Below, one piece after another: positions 47,098-53,289 of a DNA stretch of 53,289 bases. The stretch is from a virus, in the IMG/VR virus record IMGVR_UViG_3300025652_000005, positions 1 to 53,289 of that record, one strand, 5' to 3'. Position numbers and translations under genes: made by a program. Below the pieces are notes generated by a model. It was not told the DNA's origin and ran no database searches. It saw only the letters and a program-made list of their open reading frames with translations. Positions within the stretch are counted from its first letter, which is position 1, and each line of letters begins with the position of its first letter.

Positions 47098-47507
47098 GGT
47101 GAAGTTCCTTATGTGTTACGCATAACCGCGCCCCGCAGAACGCAGGACGTGGGCCAGTCTCCAATCAGAGCTGGCACCCCCTTCAGTTCCTCAAGGAAGT
47201 ATTCCTTGGTCGCGCTCACGCAGGACGACAGGCGTAACGCATTTGCGTAACGTGCCCGTATGGTTAATTTTCATACGCGAGGGGAGCTAAACTGGAAACT
47301 TTTTACGCGCGCGTTACCCGCCAGCCTCCCTTCATAGGGGAGAAAAAACACTGAAAAACCAACACTTTCCATCTACCGTGTGCCATTCATGCGCCAATTC
47401 TGGCCGACAGGGGGGGTCCACCCCACCCCGCGAAGTGAAATTTCGGTAATTACCATCTCGGACCCCACGACAAATCTGAGCAAAAATCAAAACGTCTGGA
47501 AAATTCA
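47098..47507. promoter_or_regulatory. 410-bp divergent gap before terminase, with GCGTAAC repeats
   Basis: No convincing gene. It contains GCGTAACG twice 13 bases apart (47232, 47245), inverted or related words at 47115 (GTTACGC) and 47311 (GCGTTAC), CGTATG/CATACG around an A+T-rich centre (47257-47277), and AGGACGAC at 47222. It should carry the promoters of the leftward 47097 gene and the rightward terminase operon. The repeats next to the small terminase gene could also be a packaging (pac/cos) or regulator-binding site. Confidence 0.5.
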
Positions 47508-47825
47508 ATGTCAAACAAGCTAACACCACAAACACCTGATCGTTTAACGCCCTTACAAGTAGCCAACATGCGCTCCGGCCTGTTCCGCCGCGTAGAGCGC
47601 CAGATAGGCGAGGCCCACGCCGTAGTAATGGGCAAGCAGGAGTGGTCTCCCACCCAAGCACGGGTGTTCGCCACCATGCTCAACAAGGTAGTCCCTGATC
47701 TGACCGCCGCTTTCGTACAGCATGAGCACAACATCCAAGACGCCCCAGAGAAGATGACACGCGAGCAGCTTGAGACCATCGCCGCAGGCGTCAGCACGAT
47801 AATAGACGCCGAGGTCGCCGAATGA
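47508..47825 (+). CDS. terS: Probable terminase small subunit
   Basis: 105 residues directly before the large terminase, overlapping it by 4 nt (ATGA). Helical, with QVANMRSGLFRRVERQIGEAHAVVMGKQEWSPTQARVFATMLNKVVPDLTAA, consistent with the central oligomerisation part of small terminases. The N-terminal DNA-binding part is short. Assigned mainly by position; sequence similarity among such proteins is weak. Confidence 0.65.
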   Translation: MSNKLTPQTPDRLTPLQVANMRSGLFRRVERQIGEAHAVVMGKQEWSPTQARVFATMLNKVVPDLTAAFVQHEHNIQDAPEKMTREQLETIAAGVSTIIDAEVAE

Positions 47826-49486
47826 GCCTCACCCCACAGGACGCAGCCCGCCATCTCCTAAAGCTGAAGGCCGCAGAAGATGGCTTTCTGGGCTTCGTTC
47901 GCCTCCATTACCCCCAGTGGAAGCTACCTGACTTCCATCTCAAGATGATTGACGCCCTAGATCACCTAGAAAAGAACACTCTCGACAGTCATCACGGCCT
48001 ATCAGCCGCAGAAAAAGCCACCACAGAGCTCGTTCCTGTGCGAAATTTGCTCATAACCATGCCCCCACGGCACGGAAAGTCTACGTACGGCAGCGTAATT
48101 TTCCCGTCTTACTTCATGTCAAAAAAACCAACGCGCTTTATGATGTCCACATCCTACAATTCTCAACTCGCGACCGACTTCGGACGCCAAGTTCGAGACT
48201 TATCCAACGAACCCACCACCGCACAGATATTTCCTGACTTCGAGATGTCTGCCGACAGCCGTGCAGTAGACCAGTGGCGCACAACCCAAGGCGGGGCCGC
48301 TTACTTCATCGGGGTAGGGGGCACGACCTCCGGTCGCGCTGCCAACCTCCTGCTATTCGATGACCCGCTCAAGTCCCGCGAGGAAGCTGAGAGCGCGACG
48401 CAGCGCAACAAGGTTTGGAACTACTACGTCTCGGCCCTATCAACTCGCCTACAGCCTGACGTAGACAATGTGCCTCCGGCGCAGATCATCATCCTGACCC
48501 GCTGGCATCCTGACGACTTGGCTGGTCGCCTCATGCAGACTGACGATTGGAAGGAGGGGCGTTGGAACCACATCAACTTCCCTGCAATCGACGAGCGCGC
48601 CATACAGGGCGATACAGGCAAGATTAGCCGCAGTGAGCTTCCGTCTGACCACCCTCAACACCTCGCACCTAACGAGGCTTCCAAGCTCTCCAAGGCCAAG
48701 CGCTACATTCGCAAGACAGAAGCCACCGCTCTCTGGCCCGAACGCTTCTCCATAGAAGACCTGGAGCGCCGTCGCCGCTTAAACCCGCGCGAGTTCGCCA
48801 GCCTCTACCAGCAGTCACCCTACATACAGGGCGGCAACATGATCCGCTCCCACTGGTGGCGTACATACCCTGCCGATATGAAGCCCGAGCGCTTTTCCAC
48901 TCTCATCATCGCAGCCGACACGGCCTTCAAGGCCAGACAAGACAACGATTACTCCGTCATGATGACGATGGGCCTCGACACCACGGGTGACATCTACATT
49001 GTGGACGTGATCCGCGACCGTTTTGAGTTCCCCGAACTAAAGAGACGCATGATCCAAGCCAATAACCAGTGGCGTGGACGCGGCCTACGGGGCATTTACA
49101 TCGAGGATAAGGCATCTGGTCAGTCTCTCATCCAAGAATTACAGCGAGAGAGCGGCGTATCCGTAGTTCCGTACAAGGTTTCGTCGGATAAAGTCTCCCG
49201 CGTGACCTCGATACTCCCACTCATAGAGGGCGGGCGCGTGTTTTTACCTGACAACGCCCCCTGGATGGACGCCTTCCACGAGGAATGTCAGTCTTTCCCT
49301 TCGGGAAAGCACGACGACATGATTGACGCCCTATCAATCGGCCTCGATGTCTTAGCGCGCACCCCCACAACGGGTGAATATTACACTCCGTCTGCGTTTT
49401 CCCTGCCAAACTCAGGCGATAGCTTGTGGGACATGAAGTCTGATCTCAATAAAATGAGCGGCTCATGGCGCGGCTGGGGTGAATAA
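47822..49486 (+). CDS. terL: Terminase large subunit
   Basis: 554 residues. ATPase: Walker A-like PPRHGKST (81-88) and Walker B LLLFDDP with the coupling region nearby. RNase H-like nuclease: ADTAFK (first Asp), IEDKASG and the C-terminal DDMIDALSIG (last Asp). The enzyme packages DNA into the prohead and cuts it. The whole set of motifs is intact. The next gene is the portal to which it docks. Confidence 0.95.
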   Translation: MSLTPQDAARHLLKLKAAEDGFLGFVRLHYPQWKLPDFHLKMIDALDHLEKNTLDSHHGLSAAEKATTELVPVRNLLITMPPRHGKSTYGSVIFPSYFMSKKPTRFMMSTSYNSQLATDFGRQVRDLSNEPTTAQIFPDFEMSADSRAVDQWRTTQGGAAYFIGVGGTTSGRAANLLLFDDPLKSREEAESATQRNKVWNYYVSALSTRLQPDVDNVPPAQIIILTRWHPDDLAGRLMQTDDWKEGRWNHINFPAIDERAIQGDTGKISRSELPSDHPQHLAPNEASKLSKAKRYIRKTEATALWPERFSIEDLERRRRLNPREFASLYQQSPYIQGGNMIRSHWWRTYPADMKPERFSTLIIAADTAFKARQDNDYSVMMTMGLDTTGDIYIVDVIRDRFEFPELKRRMIQANNQWRGRGLRGIYIEDKASGQSLIQELQRESGVSVVPYKVSSDKVSRVTSILPLIEGGRVFLPDNAPWMDAFHEECQSFPSGKHDDMIDALSIGLDVLARTPTTGEYYTPSAFSLPNSGDSLWDMKSDLNKMSGSWRGWGE

Positions 49487-49494
49487 GGACGACC
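49485..49494 (+). promoter_or_regulatory. Recurring AAGGACGACC element
   Basis: Overlaps the TAA stop of the terminase gene, 32 bases before the portal start, followed by AACCC. Confidence 0.3.
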
Positions 49495-49525
49495 AACCCA
49501 ATCACGAGGAGGTAAAACTCGTCTC

Positions 49526-51442
49526 ATGACATTAACAACGACAAATTACCGTGCGGATTACGTTCCTGACAACGATGGTATCGTTGTTGATCTTTCCGAT
49601 CACGCTGACGCCCTCATGAACTATGAGGACATATCCTCACGTCTCAGCGTCGAGCAAGAACAGAAGCTCGTAGACTACGTGCGCTCTGCGATGCAGATGT
49701 CATACGACCGCATCTCCAAACGCTACGAGCATTGGAAGCAAGCTGACCGAGCGCATGACGTTTACGTACGTCCCGACGCCACGCAGTTCCGCGAGAAGGC
49801 GGTCATTGCAGATACTCGTGCGATCTCCGACACGGTTCACACCTACCTGATGGCTGCCCTTACGGGCCGCAATCCAATGTTCCAGTTGGAGGGTCTCAAC
49901 AGGAAATCGCGCAAGTCATCACAGATCATTGAACGCCTACTACACCAACAGATGCGCCGCACAGCAGGGGAGGCTCGAATTGCCCAACACCTTCTGGACA
50001 GTATTCGGTACGGATACGCCCCCACAAAAGTTACGTGGGATGCTTCAAGCAAGACGAACAAGATCACCAACTTCGACCCGCGCCGCGTATTCCACGACCC
50101 CCGCGTCCAGTGGGGAGATTGGGAGAGGATGCAGTACATCATCTTTTCTGATTTCTCATCTTATGACGCTCTCCTCCAGACGGGCATGTACCCTAAACTC
50201 AAAGAGTACCCCGCCCTCCGAAACAAGTTCGCCGCTCCGACTGGTGGGTGGGACGGACATAAGTGGCATAAAGAAGCCGGACGAGGACTAAGTATTGACC
50301 CCGCAGAGCGCAACGCTCGCGGTGGCGGCACCTTCTTTGCATTGGGTGACAGCCGTATCATCGACGAGAGCTGGATACGTCTAGCTGGGTACGAGATTGG
50401 TGTCCCGCAAATAGAACAGTTGTGGATGTGCATCACCGTTCTCGACGAGAACGTCATCATCCGTTGCCAACTAAACCCTTACGGCAGGCAGTTTCCTGTT
50501 GTAATCGGCGGCCTGTACCACGACGCGCATAAGACCTACTCCCAGTCGCTTTATGACATCCTCCTCCCACTACATGATGTCGCGACATGGCTGTTGCGCA
50601 GCCGCATCGACAACGTACAGGCCGCTTTGACCAATCTTATGTTCGTTGACCCCACTCAAGTCGCTATCGGAGACCTCATAGACCGCAATGCGCACGGCAT
50701 TGTACGCACTATGCCTGGTGTTAAGCCTGGTGATGGCGTGTTTATCGCCAACGTCCCCGACGTTACGCGAGGTCATTGGAACGATATCGAGGCAATGTCG
50801 GGCCTAAAGCAGCGTTTATCCGCCGCTTCCGACGCTCAACAGGGTATGCCAACCGCAGAAGGCGGCGTACGCACAGCAACAGAGATACAGCGCCTTACCC
50901 AACTGGGCTCTCAGCGCCTTGGCGTACTCGCGCGTACTATCAGTGCCACTTCCGTACGGCCAATGGCCCGCATGATGGTAGCCAACGTGCAGGATTTCTT
51001 TGCTGCTGAAAGCTCTATCCGCATTGGCGAGCAAGACAATGCCCCATCACTGCGTGGCATGGTCAGCGACGGATACCTCGACTTCAAGCTGTCAGACATC
51101 CAAGGCGAAATCGACTACCTCGTCGTAGACGGCACCTTACCACTTGAGCCAACCCGCAATGCTGAGACTTGGATCACCATGCTCAAGACCCTCAACGAGA
51201 CGGGTCTCGCGATGGAGTACAACTCAGGCAAGATCGTCGAGGAGGCCATCCGCTCTATGGGTGTCTCAGACTTGGATCAGTTCAAAATATCCAAAGAGCA
51301 GCAGGCCGAGGGGCCAACCAAGTCGCAAGAAATGATGATTGCGGAAAAAGCCCGTGGCGCATCCGTACAGCCGCAGCAACAGATCGAGAGTGAAGTTCAA
51401 AGGGGCAATCTCATACCAATGCAGGAGGCGCAGCGCCGATGA
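49526..51442 (+). CDS. Portal protein
   Basis: 638 residues. Pattern of SU10-type/podoviral portals: acidic N-terminus, AIADTRAISDTVHTYLMAALTGRNPMFQLEG, the GYAPTKVTWD...FDPRRVFHDP core, LPLHDVATWLLRSRIDNVQAALTNLMFVDPTQ, and the clip/crown region GGVRTATEIQRLTQLGSQRLGVLARTI. It forms the dodecameric DNA channel at the head vertex. The Gln-rich C-terminal tail is disordered. Overlaps the next gene by 4 nt. Confidence 0.9.
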   Translation: MTLTTTNYRADYVPDNDGIVVDLSDHADALMNYEDISSRLSVEQEQKLVDYVRSAMQMSYDRISKRYEHWKQADRAHDVYVRPDATQFREKAVIADTRAISDTVHTYLMAALTGRNPMFQLEGLNRKSRKSSQIIERLLHQQMRRTAGEARIAQHLLDSIRYGYAPTKVTWDASSKTNKITNFDPRRVFHDPRVQWGDWERMQYIIFSDFSSYDALLQTGMYPKLKEYPALRNKFAAPTGGWDGHKWHKEAGRGLSIDPAERNARGGGTFFALGDSRIIDESWIRLAGYEIGVPQIEQLWMCITVLDENVIIRCQLNPYGRQFPVVIGGLYHDAHKTYSQSLYDILLPLHDVATWLLRSRIDNVQAALTNLMFVDPTQVAIGDLIDRNAHGIVRTMPGVKPGDGVFIANVPDVTRGHWNDIEAMSGLKQRLSAASDAQQGMPTAEGGVRTATEIQRLTQLGSQRLGVLARTISATSVRPMARMMVANVQDFFAAESSIRIGEQDNAPSLRGMVSDGYLDFKLSDIQGEIDYLVVDGTLPLEPTRNAETWITMLKTLNETGLAMEYNSGKIVEEAIRSMGVSDLDQFKISKEQQAEGPTKSQEMMIAEKARGASVQPQQQIESEVQRGNLIPMQEAQRR

Positions 51443-51702
51443 GCAACCCCATAAATAGCAGTGTTTGGGCAACCCAGGTTGACGCAGTGATACGCGACTT
51501 CGTGAATGCTCGCATCCATGAAGAATTAAAGCCAGTACGGGACGACACCGAGGCGCTTCGCGGTGCATTGTTGCGAATAAGAGAAGCGTCCCAGTCTGAC
51601 ATGGGCACGCTGACCGCAAGAGTAAATGACGCAGAAGAGCTCATAAAAATGTCGTCATGGCGGGTGGCAAAGCTCCGCTCCCTAGCGACTGAAGAGGAAT
51701 AA
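51439..51702 (+). CDS. Hypothetical coiled-coil protein
   Basis: 87 residues, ATGA overlap with the portal stop. Helical (VDAVIRDFVNARIHEELKPVRDDTEALRGALLRIREASQ). Possibly a tail or portal accessory. No family recognised. Confidence 0.6.
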   Translation: MSNPINSSVWATQVDAVIRDFVNARIHEELKPVRDDTEALRGALLRIREASQSDMGTLTARVNDAEELIKMSSWRVAKLRSLATEEE

Positions 51703-51704
51703 GG

Positions 51705-52244
51705 ATGGCACGCACCCGCGTCCCCAGTGAACAGTTAAACTTCCGCTCCGCGAATACCGGAGTTCATCTTCTTGATACGTATCTTGAAGATGCGGAGATG
51801 GGCAGCCTCACTCTTGCTCAACTCATGGGTAAGTTGTTCGATGAAACTACGGGCGACATAGACGCATTCTCCTTTCAGTACAGCAACGAGGACAACCTAC
51901 AGACGCTAAAGCTACGCATCGGTGGTTCAGAAGCTCCGTACCTAGAGGTTGCCAGCTTCACTGATCTCTTTACTGATCTAGCCGCCTTCAAGTCTACGGC
52001 TCTTTCAGACATGGAAGTAAAGCGCGCTAACGCCCAGACCAGTGCAGAGAATGCTCTGGCTTCTGAGTTAGACGCGGAAGCAGCCAACACCTCATCTATT
52101 GCGGCGAAGCAAGCATCTGAGGCTGCGCGGGACTTGTCCCAAACTTATGCCAACCAAGCATTCCAAACCACACCTACCGTGATCCAGCAGGGCATATTGC
52201 TGGCGCAGCTTCACGGTGAATTGTTCAACGGGAGTTCTCTCTAA
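51705..52244 (+). CDS. Short tail protein with fibre-type attachment N-terminus
   Basis: 179 residues. Its first 90 residues share a pattern with the fibre protein at 9666 (TYLEDAEMGSLTLAQLMGKLFDETTG...). The remainder is an Ala/Ser-rich helix (DMEVKRANAQTSAENALASELDAEAANTSSIAAKQASEAARDLSQTYANQAF) like a fibre shaft coiled coil. It is probably an adaptor that links the downstream tail proteins to the tail, with the coiled coil trimeric. Confidence 0.7.
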   Translation: MARTRVPSEQLNFRSANTGVHLLDTYLEDAEMGSLTLAQLMGKLFDETTGDIDAFSFQYSNEDNLQTLKLRIGGSEAPYLEVASFTDLFTDLAAFKSTALSDMEVKRANAQTSAENALASELDAEAANTSSIAAKQASEAARDLSQTYANQAFQTTPTVIQQGILLAQLHGELFNGSSL

Positions 52245-52612
52245 TGCCAAATATTTCGGTATCAAACCAGCAGGCTCTCGCAGACGAACTTGCCCAGCGA
52301 CTAACAACACTAACTGCATCCACGCCGAACGCCGACTTGGTTTATCTGGCGAGGATGATCGAAATCTTCAACGGCAACGCAAACCTATCTGCTGTTTCCG
52401 CTGAAGGCGACACTCAGATTGCCAACATTACGAACGTGAGTTCGCAAAAGGTTACGAGCGTAACGCAAGAGGGTAACACCCAAATCACCGCCGTGCAGCA
52501 AGCATCCCTCACGGAGCAAGCGGCTCTCAATGGTCTTCAGACAAGCATCCAGTCAGCGTTAAACGCTTACCAGATGTCTCCGTCGAAGGTCTTTTTTCTG
52601 TCACAAAGCTAA
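52244..52612 (+). CDS. Short tail-fibre-like coiled protein
   Basis: 122 residues from a TAATG overlap. N-terminal helix, then repeated GDTQIANITNVSSQKVTSVTQEGNTQITAVQQ units, a pattern of phage fibre shafts. It lies between the adaptor-like gene and the cupredoxin-domain tail gene and is probably part of the same fibre complex. Confidence 0.65.
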   Translation: MPNISVSNQQALADELAQRLTTLTASTPNADLVYLARMIEIFNGNANLSAVSAEGDTQIANITNVSSQKVTSVTQEGNTQITAVQQASLTEQAALNGLQTSIQSALNAYQMSPSKVFFLSQS

Positions 52613-52624
52613 ACGAGGAATACC

Positions 52625-53289
52625 ATGCCAAACGGATTATTAGGAAAGAAGGTTGTAAACGCTCGCGACACGGAAGTTGTGTATACAGTTCCGTCAGCTC
52701 GCACGTCTACATTCAACCTCAACGTACTAAACAACGGAACCAGCACGGCGACCGTAAATGTTTACGTATCAGACAAGGTGTACCAAACACGCGACTTTGA
52801 GGACTACCTCGCCCCTCTGAACTATAACAAGACTTGGGTTGCCGCTGACACGGCCAACACACTCGGCCTTGTCGGACAGAGCACATCTAAGATGATGACC
52901 GCAATGAAGACCACTCCTGTGGAGCCTGCCTCAGCTAACACGGCCTCTTCACCCATCACGGGCAAGAAGATCGAGACACTGCAAGAGGCGAACGCTGACG
53001 GCAACTTCTTCTTGGTAAGTTCTCCTGCGGCAGTCGGAAACCCGCTGCCATTCTATACGGCAGGCGCATTGTACGTACGTTCCGCCCCCGATGGCGGCGT
53101 TTACACGTTCGATAACTTCTTCTCTGGCGGCGCTGCAACCACAGCTTCCACAAACTACGGTCAGACAGCAACAGACAACGTGCTTTGGGCCACGAACGAG
53201 AACGCAAACTTCGCGATGTCTTACGTACAGGGTGTTCCTGGCGGCGCAGGCTCCGTGGTCAATTCAATCGCAGACTACCGCGTCACCAC
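52625..53289 (+). CDS. Tail protein, 5' part (continues at 128-1301)
   Basis: Start at ATG 52625 with GAGGAA upstream. The first 221 residues run to the window end in frame, and the same frame resumes at base 128 on the left side (or at 1 if counted from the repeat). This part is beta-rich (NGLLGKKVVNARDTEVVYTVPSARTSTFNLNVLNNGTSTATVNVYVS). The full protein has 612 residues; the cupredoxin-like motifs are in the part at 1-1301. Confidence 0.9.
   Translation, partial: MPNGLLGKKVVNARDTEVVYTVPSARTSTFNLNVLNNGTSTATVNVYVSDKVYQTRDFEDYLAPLNYNKTWVAADTANTLGLVGQSTSKMMTAMKTTPVEPASANTASSPITGKKIETLQEANADGNFFLVSSPAAVGNPLPFYTAGALYVRSAPDGGVYTFDNFFSGGAATTASTNYGQTATDNVLWATNENANFAMSYVQGVPGGAGSVVNSIADYRVT
53163..53289. 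repeat. 127-bp terminal direct repeat, right copy
   Basis: Identical to bases 1-127. See the left copy for why this is most likely the assembly overlap of a closed molecule. Confidence 0.95.

Noticed and set aside
1-53289. CRISPR array, insertion sequence or complete transposon
   Set aside because: No regularly spaced repeat-spacer pattern, no transposase motifs other than the tyrosine integrase, and no matching terminal inverted repeats were seen.

Overview
The window is one complete circular-permuted or circularised genome of a double-stranded DNA bacteriophage. Bases 1-127 are repeated exactly at 53163-53289, so the unique genome is 53,162 bp and the gene cut by the window ends (52625 through the junction to 1301) is a single 612-residue tail protein. 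The virion gene set has a portal, an SU10-type major capsid protein, a beta-rich nozzle-like protein, fibre proteins and very large internal proteins, but no tail tube, sheath or classical tape-measure gene. This indicates a short-tailed (podovirus-like) phage. Small conserved basic proteins, CobS/CobT-like genes and a C-x2-H-x2-M cupredoxin-like tail domain resemble marine phages, so a marine proteobacterial host, perhaps an alphaproteobacterium, is my inference. A tyrosine integrase followed at once by a 42-nt copy of the 5' half of a tRNA-Ser(GCU) gene shows that the phage is temperate or descends from a temperate lineage.

Layout. (1) Late morphogenesis block, + strand, 47.5 kb through the junction to 27.4 kb: small and large terminase, portal, short fibre-like genes, tail proteins, a glycine-rich fibre tip, tail-assembly chaperone, a cassette of tiny lysine-rich proteins, scaffold, major capsid, connector and nozzle proteins, a second fibre, a GNAT acetyltransferase, and three internal proteins ending in a 3,144-residue protein with a zincin HExxH motif and an ADP-ribosyltransferase-like segment. 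(2) Leftward early operon, 30.7-27.4 kb: Sak4-like recombinase, single-stranded-DNA-binding protein, Cas4/YqaJ-like exonuclease, DUF6378-like and small HTH proteins. (3) Rightward replication, lysis and integration block, 30.8-39.25 kb: Cro-like HTH, prim-pol/helicase, a structured 371-bp gap that may be the origin, PD-(D/E)XK nucleases, membrane proteins, amidase endolysin, overlapping spanin pair, LuxR-type HTH, integrase, attP and a possible regulator. (4) Leftward accessory block, 47.1-39.3 kb: a lysine/alanine-rich protein, a cassette of eight very small genes each with its own ribosome-binding site, the MoxR AAA+ (CobS-like) and vWA (CobT-like) pair, a SleB-type wall hydrolase and several small zinc-ribbon or winged-helix-like proteins.

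Control signals. A GTTGTG-based partly palindromic element (five bases, four-base spacer, GTTGTG) occurs at the divergent early promoter (30.77 kb), twice around the candidate origin (33.06 and 33.28 kb), beside attP (38.50 kb) and, as a perfect 18-bp palindrome over a TTGACA -35 box, before the CobS-like gene (44.44 kb). It looks like the operator of one phage regulon. A different element, (A/G)GGACGAC, sits in at least six intergenic regions, mostly of the late block. The hexamer CGTACG is far more frequent across the genome than chance predicts. No DNA polymerase, RNA polymerase, complete tRNA, insertion sequence or CRISPR array was found.
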